A DNA stretch of 43,932 nt from Deltaproteobacteria bacterium (GTDB lineage Bacteria; Myxococcota_A; Polyangia; HGW-17; SLPX01): positions 1 through 43,932 of the forward strand of contig JAGGXR010000035.1 of NCBI GenBank assembly GCA_021162935.1, written 5' to 3'. The notes below the pieces were generated by a model. It made no database searches. It was not told the DNA's origin and saw only the letters and a list, made by a program, of their open reading frames with translations. How positions within the stretch are numbered: the first letter of the stretch is position 1; every line of letters starts with the position of its first letter. Made by a program: the position numbers and the translations under genes. This document shows positions 23,806-31,569 of this stretch, one piece after another.

Positions 23806-25170
23806 ATGAATTGGAGACAGACGTTCATTTTGGGATGTGCACTGGCCCTCTCGGGATGCACTCCGAGTGCGGTGGGCCGTGCCTGGAAGAGGATTCATGC
23901 CGGCGACCTGCCGGGAGCCAGACGGACGGTGCTGGTGGGGTTGCATCGGCATCCCACCAGTCTGGATCTGTGGGTCATGCGTCTTCGCGTCGGCCTGCTG
24001 GGCAAGGATTTCAAGGATGCGGGCCTAAGCTATCTCAAGATTCGCAAGAGGGCGAGCCGTCGCGAGCGGCGTCGCGCCACTGACATGCTCGTTGCCCAGA
24101 CCCTGTGGATTGCCTTGGGGACGCCGAGGTTCAAGCTTCGTGCTGTTCGGCTGGCCAGGGACATGCGACTGCCCGGGCTCGAAGACCGCATCGAGCCGCT
24201 GCTCGACGATCCAAATCCCTTGGTTCGGGTCCTGGCGGCTGGTGCATTGAGGAAGAAGAACAAGACCGCGCGCCACCTGATTCGGAGCCTCGCCTTTCAT
24301 GCGAGCCCTGCCGTGCGACGCGAGGCGGTCGCCTTCGTGCCACCTCCGTGGGATCAAGAGGCTTGGCGGATCTTGACGAAACTTCTATCCGATCCGGACC
24401 CGGAGGTGCGCCGTGCTGCCGCGGCCGTGTGCGGTCACGCCAAGGGCCATGAGAATCGGGCGCATGCGGTTTCTCTTTTGATCGAGGTGTTGTCGGACCC
24501 GGTGGGGATGGTGCGTGCCGAGGCGGCTTCGACGTTGCGTCGGTGGCGACGCAGCGGGTCCTGGATGCTGCTTGCCCGAACCGATCCGCATCTTGGTGTG
24601 CGCCTTGCCTCGGTGGGATCGAGTCCAAAAGACCTTCGCGTCGTCATGCAAGGATCGGATCCCTATCTGGCTCTGCGGGCCGCGGTTCGCCTCTGGAATC
24701 GCGGTGACCACCGTTCCGATCAGGTTCTCGTGCGATGGGCTCGGGATCGGCAGTGGTCGGTTCGCGCAGCCCTGTGCAACGCGGCCGGCTCCATGAGAGG
24801 GAGCAGCGTTGCCAAGAAGGTTGTCCGATCCCTGCTCACAGATCCGCATCCCTGGGTGCGTCTGTCTGCCTGTGAAGCGGCGTTCCATCTCAAGGTGGCG
24901 AGGCGGCTGGCACGAACCACGGCCCGTGCCTTGGCACAGCGCCCCGCTGACGCCACCGCGGTCGAGGCGGCAGCCGTCTTGGCGCGTTGGGACAACGATC
25001 AGTCCATTTTGGAAGCCATGGCTTCCAAGGTCGGCCCCTGGCAGATCTCGGCGATTCGACATCTGGGCCCGTTCCGTTCGTCGGTGGGGGCAGTGGTCGA
25101 TGCCTGGGCCAAGGGGCCCTGGCCCGTGCGTCTCGTGGCGGCGGAGGTTTTGCGTCGGCATATGCGATAG
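23806..25170 (+). CDS. HEAT-repeat lipoprotein
   Basis: 454 residues from ATG 23806, with AGGAAGG about eight bases upstream. Signal FILGCALALSGC with lipobox LSGC. Residues ~25-85 look TPR-like. From ~110 the protein is a solenoid of HEAT/PBS-lyase-type helical repeats, seen as recurring patterns such as DDPNPLVRVLAAGALRKK, SDPDPEVRRAAAAVCGHA, SDPVGMVRAEAASTLRRW and TDPHPWVRLSACEAAF. These repeats make protein-protein interaction surfaces. Only the repeat fold is visible, no active site. The lipid anchor places it at the inner or outer membrane. tlyA follows 95 bases later on the same strand. Confidence 0.85.
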   Translation: MNWRQTFILGCALALSGCTPSAVGRAWKRIHAGDLPGARRTVLVGLHRHPTSLDLWVMRLRVGLLGKDFKDAGLSYLKIRKRASRRERRRATDMLVAQTLWIALGTPRFKLRAVRLARDMRLPGLEDRIEPLLDDPNPLVRVLAAGALRKKNKTARHLIRSLAFHASPAVRREAVAFVPPPWDQEAWRILTKLLSDPDPEVRRAAAAVCGHAKGHENRAHAVSLLIEVLSDPVGMVRAEAASTLRRWRRSGSWMLLARTDPHLGVRLASVGSSPKDLRVVMQGSDPYLALRAAVRLWNRGDHRSDQVLVRWARDRQWSVRAALCNAAGSMRGSSVAKKVVRSLLTDPHPWVRLSACEAAFHLKVARRLARTTARALAQRPADATAVEAAAVLARWDNDQSILEAMASKVGPWQISAIRHLGPFRSSVGAVVDAWAKGPWPVRLVAAEVLRRHMR

Positions 25171-25265
25171 ACTGTGCGTTTTTGGAACGGATCGGAGCCT
25201 CGGTGAATCGATTGGACCATTTGTCGGCGCTCTTTCCTGAGAAGCGTGGTTTCAACAAGGAGAGG

Positions 25266-26042
25266 ATGGTCGTCTCCATGAAAGGGTTGCGACTGGATCA
25301 GATCCTGGTGGACCAAGGCCTTGCAGAGAGTCGGCACAAGGCCCAGGCGCTCATCGTGGCCGGGAAGGTGCAGGTCGACGGTCGCCCTGTGACCAAATCG
25401 GGGGCCAGAGTGCATCCGGACCAGACGGTCGTGGTCGCCGCGCCGAATCATCCATATGTATCACGTGGTGGTCTGAAGCTGGAGCAAGCCCTTGCGACCC
25501 TGCCCGTGGATTTTTCCGGGAAGGTCGTGCTCGACGTGGGCGCCTCGACCGGTGGCTTCACCGATTGTTTGTTGCAGCACGGGGCGGCGCAGGTGGTGGC
25601 CCTCGACGTCGGGTACGGACAGCTTCATTGGAAGTTGCGCACCGACGCTCGCGTCCACGTCCTGGAGCGCAGCAACGTTCGTCATGTCCAATCCGACGAC
25701 CTTCCTCTCCCCGTCGAGGGCGCGGTCGTGGACGTTTCCTTCATTTCATTGAGGCTTGTTTTGCCCGTGCTGGCAGGATTGCTGCCGGAGTTTGCCCCGG
25801 TCGTGGTGCTCGTCAAGCCCCAATTCGAGGCGGGACGGGACGCCGTGGGCAAGAACGGCGTGGTTCGAGACGAAGCAGTGCGGGCCCACGTGGTCGACGT
25901 GATCGCCGATTGCGCCAGGGATCTTGGTTTCGAGGTCTTGGGACAGGCTGAGTCACCGATCACCGGGCCGAAAGGAAACAAGGAGTTCCTGTTGGGACTC
26001 GAGGCTCCGGGACAGGACAAGAAAGGATCGTTATGCGAGTGA
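25266..26042 (+). CDS. tlyA: TlyA-type rRNA 2'-O-methyltransferase
   Basis: 258 residues from ATG 25266 (MVVSMKGLRLD), with AAGGAG just upstream; ATG 25278 is possible. Residues ~5-65 are an S4 RNA-binding domain (LRLDQILVDQGLAESRHKAQ, GKVQVDGR). Residues ~80-245 are an FtsJ/RrmJ-like SAM methyltransferase: motif I VLDVGASTGGFTDCLL, ALDVGYGQL, DVSFISLRL and VVVLVKPQFEAGR with the catalytic Lys. The family (TlyA/YqxC) methylates ribose 2'-O of 16S and/or 23S rRNA; some members were first named hemolysins. Length and motifs are normal. Its stop overlaps the epimerase start by 10 bases, so the two are translationally coupled although functionally unrelated. Confidence 0.93.
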   Translation: MVVSMKGLRLDQILVDQGLAESRHKAQALIVAGKVQVDGRPVTKSGARVHPDQTVVVAAPNHPYVSRGGLKLEQALATLPVDFSGKVVLDVGASTGGFTDCLLQHGAAQVVALDVGYGQLHWKLRTDARVHVLERSNVRHVQSDDLPLPVEGAVVDVSFISLRLVLPVLAGLLPEFAPVVVLVKPQFEAGRDAVGKNGVVRDEAVRAHVVDVIADCARDLGFEVLGQAESPITGPKGNKEFLLGLEAPGQDKKGSLCE

Positions 26043-26992
26043 TGGTAACAGGCGGCGCCGGATTCATCGGGTCGCACCTTTGTGAAGCGCTTCTGGAGCG
26101 GGAGCACGAAATCTGTGGGTTGGACAATTTCGACCCCTATTACGATCGGGGCATCAAGGAGCGCAATCTCGCTGGATGTCGAGAGCACCGGAACTTCGAA
26201 TTTCAAGAACTGGACATCCTGGACTGGGAGAGTCTCAAAAAGCTGGCCCGACGATTTCGGCCGGAAGTCGTCGTGCATCTGGCGGCGCTGGCAGGGGTCC
26301 AACCCTCGCTCGATCGTCCGAAGAAATACGAAGAGGTCAACGTCCGCGGGACCATGAACATCATGGAAATGTGTTTGGAGGCTGGTTGCTCACGGGTGCT
26401 TTCCGCGTCGTCGTCGTCGGTGTACGGCGATGCGAGCCGGGTGCCCTTCGACGAGGCCGATCCCTGTGACCGTCCGGTTTCGCCCTATGCCGCCAGCAAG
26501 AGGAGCGCGGAACTCATGGCACACACCTACCACCACATCCATGGGCTGGACGTGGCGAATCTGCGTTTTTTCACGGTTTACGGTCCGAGGCAGCGGCCCG
26601 AGATGGCCATTGCCAAGTTTACCAGGCTCATTGCTTCGGAGCGCCCCGTGACGCTCTATGGCGATGGATCCTCCTCGCGAGACTATACGTTCGTGTCGGA
26701 TATCGTATCAGGTGTCGTTTCCCTGGTGGAACGTCGTCTGGGCGGTTATCGGATCTACAATTTAGGAGACAGCAGTCCCGTGCGTTTGAGTGATCTGGTG
26801 ACAGTGATCGAGCATGAGGTGGGCCGCAAGGCCAGGATCCAGTATGGGGAGGCGCGGCCTGGCGACGTGCGCCGGACCTGGGCTGCCGTGGACCGGGCGA
26901 AGCAGGATCTGGACTATCACCCGAAGGTCTCCATCGAACAGGGTGTCGGACGGTACGTAGCCTGGGCCAAGAAGATCGGGGCCATTTCATAG
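26033..26992 (+). CDS. NAD-dependent UDP-sugar epimerase (GalE/UDP-glucuronate 4-epimerase type)
   Basis: 319 residues from ATG 26033. Extended short-chain dehydrogenase fold: NAD-binding GGAGFIGSH at residues 7-15, acidic residue in LDNFDPYYD, VVHLAALAGVQPS, a Ser-rich strand with SSSSVYG, catalytic YAASK, then FFTVYGPRQRP and YGDGSSSRDY for nucleotide-sugar binding. These favour a 4-epimerase acting on UDP-glucose or UDP-glucuronate, supplying precursors for surface polysaccharide. Exact substrate cannot be read from sequence. It overlaps tlyA and is followed after 17 bases by the serine-hydrolase gene. Confidence 0.9.
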   Translation: MRVMVTGGAGFIGSHLCEALLEREHEICGLDNFDPYYDRGIKERNLAGCREHRNFEFQELDILDWESLKKLARRFRPEVVVHLAALAGVQPSLDRPKKYEEVNVRGTMNIMEMCLEAGCSRVLSASSSSVYGDASRVPFDEADPCDRPVSPYAASKRSAELMAHTYHHIHGLDVANLRFFTVYGPRQRPEMAIAKFTRLIASERPVTLYGDGSSSRDYTFVSDIVSGVVSLVERRLGGYRIYNLGDSSPVRLSDLVTVIEHEVGRKARIQYGEARPGDVRRTWAAVDRAKQDLDYHPKVSIEQGVGRYVAWAKKIGAIS

Positions 26993-27009
26993 GACTGAGG
27001 AGGAAACAG

Positions 27010-29121
27010 ATGAATCGTATCAAATGGTCGTGCATCGTCGTTGCTGGCTTGACGATGGGATGTGGCACGACGACGACATCGACCGGTGGCGCGTCTCGTC
27101 CCATCGCATCACAGCCTGCACAACATGGCCCCTCGGACACTTCGTCCCAGTCGACTTCGATGCCCCGGCCTGCGGCGCGTCAGGTCGCGGGTCAGCATGC
27201 CAAGGCGCCTGTGTTCCGGCAGGCTGGAAAGGAGCAGCGGATCAAGACACCCTCCGGTGCCACGTTTTTGGTGCCTGCCAGATGGTACTTGGGAAAGAGC
27301 GCTGGGGCGTTTGTGCTCCAGGATCCGGAAAAGGACGTGCTTGTTGCGCTCGTCGAGACGGCGGCTCCCAATGTCCGAACCGCGGTGTCCAAGGCTTGGA
27401 AGCTCGTTCGGCCCGGATTTGGCCTCAAAATGAAACATGTCGTGACGCCGCCTTCTTCGGGAGGCTGGGACCAGGTGAGCCAGATCGGCTACGAAGTTTC
27501 CGATACGCAGCACAGGATTGTGTTTGCTCTGGCCCGGCGCAAGGGAGCGTTGTGGTACGTGGCTTTGCTCGACGGCTCCCAAAAGGGGTTTTCCCGGCGT
27601 GGCGCTCAGGCCGTCACCATCGTCAAAAGCGTCAAAGTCGCTGGTGTCCGAGAGGAGAACTTCGGTGGTCGCAAGGCGCATCGGCTCGATGTCCAGCGAC
27701 TGCACGCCTTTGCGACCTTCTTCGATGAGGCACGAAAGAGGCTCGAGATTCCAGGTGCCGCCGTGGCCATCGTGCAGGGCGGCAAGGTCGTGTACAAGAA
27801 GGGGTTTGGTGTTCGTCTCCTGGGTGGACAGCGGCCAGTGACGACCAAGACGCTGTTCATGATCGGTTCCACCACCAAGTCCCTGACGACTTTGATGATG
27901 GCTAGGTTGGTGGACAAAGGGCTGTTCTCCTGGCAAACTCCGGTCACCAAGGTGCTGCCTTCGTTCGCCTTGGGTGATGCAAAATTGACCCGAGAGTGCC
28001 AGATGCGCCATACGGTCTGCGCCTGCACGGGCATGCCCAGGCAGGATATGGAGTTCATCTTTCAGTACGACGGTGTCACCCCGGAGGAGCGGGTCGCGTT
28101 CATGAAGACCATGAAGCCTACGACCGGTTTTGGTGAGACATTCCAGTATTCGAATATGATGGTGGCTCTTGGCGGCTTCGCTGCGGCACATGCACTGTAC
28201 CCGAAAAGGAAGCTGGGCCCGGCCTACGACCGAGCCATGTCCAGGTTGGTCTTTCGTCCCCTGGGTATGAAGCGCACTACGTTCGACTATCGGCGGGCCA
28301 GCCGACGTGATCATGCCATGCCGCATGCGATGGGGCTCGACGGAGCCTATCATCACATTCCCATCCATGCCGAACTTGGGGTCTATCCCATCCGACCGGC
28401 CGGTGCGGCCTGGTCGAACGTGGAGGACATGACCCGTTTCCTCTTGCTCGAGTTGGGCAAGGGCCGTCTGCCCAACGGAAAGCAGGTCGTCTCTGAGCAG
28501 AACCTGCTCATGCGCCGGAAGCCGCAGATTCGTATCCTTCCGAAGTTGTTTTATGGGCTCGGGTTGATGATCCGAACAGAGTATGGCGTGCGGGTCGTGC
28601 AGCACGACGGCAACAACCTCGGGTTCACTACGGGCATGTTCTTTCTGCCGGATCAGGACGTTGGAGTGATCATCTTGACCAACAGAGGGAGTGCAAACTC
28701 GTTGGCGAAACTCGCCAAGCGTCGTCTGTTCGAAGTCCTCTTCGACGCCAAGCAGAAGGCGGCTTCGCTGCTTGCCTTCGTGGTGAAGCAGGAAAAGAAG
28801 AGCCTGGCGGATTTTACCAAGAAATTGAACCTTCACCCGGATGCGGCATGGCTGTCGCAGGTGGGTGGATGCTACCAGAACGCAAGCCTTGGCGTGATCA
28901 GAATTGGTGGCCCGACCGATGCAGCCTGGTTGAACGTGGGAGAGTGGCGTGCGCCGATTGCACAAAAGAGGGAGGCTCATGGCCCTGCTTGGATCATCAC
29001 TGGTGAACCTGTGACCGGTCTCGCCTTTCAGCCTGGTCGCGCCCAGGGCCGAAAGACGCTGACTTTTGCGGTCGCACAAAAAAAGTATGTTTTCGTCCAG
29101 ACTCCCTGTCACACCAAGTAA
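27010..29121 (+). CDS. Beta-lactamase-fold serine hydrolase lipoprotein
   Basis: 703 residues from ATG 27010, with GAGGAGG upstream. Lipobox LTMGC near residue 18, then a Ser/Thr/Pro/Gln-rich linker. Residues ~75-215 form an extra N-terminal domain (FLVPARWYLGKSAGAFVLQD) I cannot assign. Residues ~235-580 are the beta-lactamase (PF00144) domain with S287-T-T-K290, Y380-S-N and a late HDGNNLGF matching the third HxG motif. Class C beta-lactamases, esterases and D,D-peptidases share this fold. The long extra domains and lipid anchor favour a cell-envelope peptidase or esterase over antibiotic resistance. A ~120-residue C-terminal beta domain ends the protein. It sits in an operon-like row with the epimerase. 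Confidence 0.88.
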   Translation: MNRIKWSCIVVAGLTMGCGTTTTSTGGASRPIASQPAQHGPSDTSSQSTSMPRPAARQVAGQHAKAPVFRQAGKEQRIKTPSGATFLVPARWYLGKSAGAFVLQDPEKDVLVALVETAAPNVRTAVSKAWKLVRPGFGLKMKHVVTPPSSGGWDQVSQIGYEVSDTQHRIVFALARRKGALWYVALLDGSQKGFSRRGAQAVTIVKSVKVAGVREENFGGRKAHRLDVQRLHAFATFFDEARKRLEIPGAAVAIVQGGKVVYKKGFGVRLLGGQRPVTTKTLFMIGSTTKSLTTLMMARLVDKGLFSWQTPVTKVLPSFALGDAKLTRECQMRHTVCACTGMPRQDMEFIFQYDGVTPEERVAFMKTMKPTTGFGETFQYSNMMVALGGFAAAHALYPKRKLGPAYDRAMSRLVFRPLGMKRTTFDYRRASRRDHAMPHAMGLDGAYHHIPIHAELGVYPIRPAGAAWSNVEDMTRFLLLELGKGRLPNGKQVVSEQNLLMRRKPQIRILPKLFYGLGLMIRTEYGVRVVQHDGNNLGFTTGMFFLPDQDVGVIILTNRGSANSLAKLAKRRLFEVLFDAKQKAASLLAFVVKQEKKSLADFTKKLNLHPDAAWLSQVGGCYQNASLGVIRIGGPTDAAWLNVGEWRAPIAQKREAHGPAWIITGEPVTGLAFQPGRAQGRKTLTFAVAQKKYVFVQTPCHTK

Positions 29122-29321
29122 CACGAATGCGCAGAACATGGTTCGGCCGGTCAGGCATAGGTGACGATTCGTTCTCGCTGTGGTAGCCTTCCTTGGTGGG
29201 TTTAGGGGCCGGATCGTATCCTGACGGCGACTTTATCGTATCCTAAGGAGCCGGTGGAGCGAGCGATTCGGTCGTGATGCCCGCTGGCATGGGAGACGAC
29301 TCTTGGAACAGGAGGAAAACG

Positions 29322-29918
29322 ATGCGAGCGATGAAGATGTTCATGGCGTTTCTGGTTGTGGCAGGCCTGCTGGCATCACCGCATGCCGCTCGGGCGGCGG
29401 ACTTCAATCATGGTCCCAATGAGTTTTCGTTTCATATCGGCGGCCAGGGCGGCTGGTGGGACTGGACACCAGGCGGTGCGAAGCTCTTCTTCGAATACGG
29501 TCGTTGGCTCAAGGATCAGGAGTGGCTCGACCTCCAGGCGAATTTTGTATTCGGTGATCGCTGGGGCAATGATGACTGCCATTGGGACGGTCACCACTGG
29601 GTCTGTCACCACTGGGGGTATCGTGGCTTCGAGACGGAACTCGTCGGCGGCGTGAAGTGGAAGTTCGTGCACGTCATTCCCCCCTTCGTGCCCTATGCCA
29701 AGGTTGGTGGCCTCGTGGGCCTCATCAGCTATCCGAATCTCTATGGTTTTGCCATCGGTGTTCGAGGGGGTGGCGGATTCAAGTATTTCTTTTTGAAGAA
29801 TTTTGGAGCAGGGATGGAAGTGAACATGGCCATGGGGTTTAACATGATCAACCATGACGTGGGGTTTCACTTCTTTTGGGCCATCGATATCGGTTTCGGT
29901 ATCGAGGTCCTGTTTTGA
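29322..29918 (+). CDS. Small outer-membrane beta-barrel-like protein with His/Trp/Cys loop
   Basis: 198 residues from ATG 29322, with AGGAGG six bases upstream. Signal peptide MFMAFLVVAGLLASPHAARA, cleaved near residue 25. The mature part has alternating hydrophobic and aromatic strands rich in Gly, Phe, Trp and Tyr (FSFHIGGQGGWWDW, AKLFFEYGRWL, FKYFFLKNFGAGMEV) and ends with a hydrophobic C-terminal residue (GIEVLF), as outer-membrane barrels do. Eight strands would fit the length. Residues 86-98 hold a striking loop C86-HWDGHHWV-C95-HHW, a possible metal site or disulfide loop. Not assigned to a known family. The PEBP lipoprotein follows after 18 bases. Confidence 0.75.
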   Translation: MRAMKMFMAFLVVAGLLASPHAARAADFNHGPNEFSFHIGGQGGWWDWTPGGAKLFFEYGRWLKDQEWLDLQANFVFGDRWGNDDCHWDGHHWVCHHWGYRGFETELVGGVKWKFVHVIPPFVPYAKVGGLVGLISYPNLYGFAIGVRGGGGFKYFFLKNFGAGMEVNMAMGFNMINHDVGFHFFWAIDIGFGIEVLF

Positions 29919-29936
29919 GGCACAGGAGGTGACGTC

Positions 29937-30593
29937 ATGATGGGGCGTGTCGTCGTTTTTTCCTTCTTGATGCTCGTATCAGGAGGATGCAGTCGTTCTG
30001 AGAAGCATCCAGCGCACGTGGGCTCTGCGGATCGGCAGATTCCGCCGCCGCCTTCGGAGAGCAAGGCTGCGGCAAGACTGTCTGGCCGTCCTGCATCCAG
30101 TAGCAAAGGGGAGGTGCACAGCATGGCAACGTTCAAGGTCACCAGTTCTGCGTTCGAACCGGGCAAACCGATACCGTCTGTTTGTGCGTACAAAGGAGCC
30201 GGGCAGAATCAATCCTGCCCAGTGTCCTGGAGTGGTGCTCCCGACGGGACCAAATCTTTCGTCCTGATTGTGGACGATCCCGATGCCCCATCGCCCCGTC
30301 ATCCACGTGCCAAACCCTGGGTGCATTGGGTCCTGTACGACATTCCATCCGAGACGACCTCATTGGGTCAGGGGCAGTCGGTCGGGTTGGTAGGGCGAAA
30401 CGACTTCGGTGAGACGAAGTGGGGCGGCCCGCTGCCTCCTCCGGGCAGCGGACGTCACCGATATTTTTTCAAGGTCTACGCGTTGGATAAAATGCTGCAT
30501 CTGTCTGCCGGAGCCAGCAAGGATCAGGTCATTGCCGCCATGAAGGGCCACGTCGTGGCCCAGGGCGAGTTGGTCGGCACGTACGAACGGTAG
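29937..30593 (+). CDS. PEBP/YbhB-YbcL family lipoprotein
   Basis: 218 residues from ATG 29937, with AGGAGGTGA just upstream. Signal and lipobox VSGGC near residue 18, then a Ser/Pro-rich linker to about residue 60. From there it is a phosphatidylethanolamine-binding/Raf-kinase-inhibitor-like domain: FKVTSSAF, the anion-pocket motif DDPDAPSPRHP, WVHWVLYDIP and GGPLPPPGSGRHRYFFKVYA. Bacterial YbhB/YbcL proteins share the fold; their substrate is mostly unknown. The lipid anchor is a departure from the usual soluble form and suggests an envelope role, probably with the barrel protein upstream. Confidence 0.9.
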   Translation: MMGRVVVFSFLMLVSGGCSRSEKHPAHVGSADRQIPPPPSESKAAARLSGRPASSSKGEVHSMATFKVTSSAFEPGKPIPSVCAYKGAGQNQSCPVSWSGAPDGTKSFVLIVDDPDAPSPRHPRAKPWVHWVLYDIPSETTSLGQGQSVGLVGRNDFGETKWGGPLPPPGSGRHRYFFKVYALDKMLHLSAGASKDQVIAAMKGHVVAQGELVGTYER

Positions 30594-30621
30594 GCACTGA
30601 CGGTCATAGGACAAAATTGCG

Positions 30622-30635
30622 GGACCGTTCGGTCC
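30622..30635. terminator. Small hairpin between convergent genes
   Basis: GGACCG-TT-CGGTCC is a perfect short inverted repeat between the PEBP stop and the convergent relic. There is no T-run on either side; a weak bidirectional terminator is possible. Confidence 0.3.
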
Positions 30636-30641
30636 GTGCCT

Positions 30642-30908
30642 TCAACCGGACTCCTTGACCAGAGTCGTGACCGAGAACCATTGGTTCGTGTCGAACGCCA
30701 TCCAATCGATGGAGAGCCCCGAGTGTTCGGCGAGACGCTCGATATGCCTCACTCGGTACTTGTGTGAGTTTTTCGTGTGGATGGTTTCGCCTTCGTGCAG
30801 TGTGATTGGTTGGGGAAGATAACGGCTCGTGACCGTGACGGGTTTCATGGCCCGGAGATGCATTTCGATCCGATCGTTTCGTTCATCGTAGAACGCGACA
30901 TGTTCAAA
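30642..30908 (-). pseudogene. C-terminal fragment of a histidine methyltransferase (EgtD/EanA type)
   Basis: About 88 residues beginning FEHVAFYDERNDRIEMHLRA and ending FSVTTLVKESG. This matches the last part of the EgtD-type SAM-dependent histidine N-alpha-methyltransferase family: the F-x-HVA..RIEMHL strand, GE-x-I-HT-x-NS-x-KY and the closing hydrophobic strand. The ~230 upstream residues with the SAM site are missing. The Glu normally expected in the TE-x-S-x-K histidine-binding motif reads Lys here (HTKNSHKY). It is joined in frame at its 5' side to the rhodanese fragment, so it is a deletion remnant rather than a gene. Confidence 0.75.
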
Positions 30909-31557
30909 ATAGACAGACGTCTGCGGCCAACCCATGAGCCAGGAGTTGAAAAACGCTTCGCTCGCACGCCAGCCCGTCCCACAGTAGAAGGCGATGTGTT
31001 TGTTCGGGATGATGCCCGACTCTTTTCAGAAGGCCTCGATTTCGTGGTCTCGCGCGTTGTGTGGTCCTTGTTTCGATAGCTTTCCATGTGATAGGCATCA
31101 CTGCCGCAGTTGCCGAACACGGCACCGGGAATGCGGCCCTTTTTGTCAATATAGTTGTATCCGCTCACCTCGCCGATGAACTCGTTCCAGCTCCGGACGG
31201 ACACCAGTTCGCCGTCCATTGCAGCCAACAACTTTTTTGCTTCGAGAAGGTCCACGAAGACCTCCGGTCTTGCGGGAATCGTGACTCCAAACTCCGAGAC
31301 GGGCTCCGGTGCGGTCGACTGCTTGGTGAGCTCGAATCCGGCCCGCTGCCAGGAATGGATGCCGCCGTTGAGCACGCGGACGTGCTTGACACCTGCGTAC
31401 ATCATGATAGCCGCACAACGCATGGCAGCCAGGTGTCCTGCGTTGCTGCCAGGGAACGGATCGGCGTTGTTGGGTGATGAAAAACGGCCATAGACGATTT
31501 GTCATCATGAGCGTTCCGTGGATGCAAAGCGGATGACTTTGGGCGTGGTCGATCCAG
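30909..31557 (-). pseudogene. Disrupted multi-domain rhodanese (EanB-like sulfurtransferase)
   Basis: Read on the minus strand from ~31502 the frame gives IVYGRF..NNADPFPGSNAGHLA, MRCAAIMMYAGVKHVRVLNG, WNEFIGEVSGYNYI, GRIPGAVFGNCGSDAYHME and YRNKDHTTRE, all typical of a tandem rhodanese. It then loses frame near 31041-31056. The next frame gives DHEIEAF, a TGA stop at 31028-31026 where Trp is expected, then IPNKHIAFYCGTGWRASEAF with the active-site Cys loop, and MGWPQTSVY. Just upstream of IVYGRF are two in-frame stops (TGATGA, 31508-31503). The 5' part of the gene is missing, and the frame runs into the 3' end of the neighbouring MYXO-CTERM gene. In Chlorobium, EanB of this type makes ergothioneine from hercynine and polysulfide, next to the methyltransferase EanA, which fits the fragment downstream. 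Confidence 0.75.
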
Positions 31558-31569
31558 CACCGAGTCGCC

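Noticed and set aside
27109-29139. 676-codon minus-strand frame opposite the serine hydrolase
   Set aside because: Antisense shadow; no signal, motif or ribosome site, while the plus strand has SxxK, YSN and HxG motifs.
31026-31028. TGA in the rhodanese relic as selenocysteine
   Set aside because: The expected residue is Trp, a frameshift and two other TGA codons are also present, and no selenocysteine insertion hairpin is apparent; decay is simpler.
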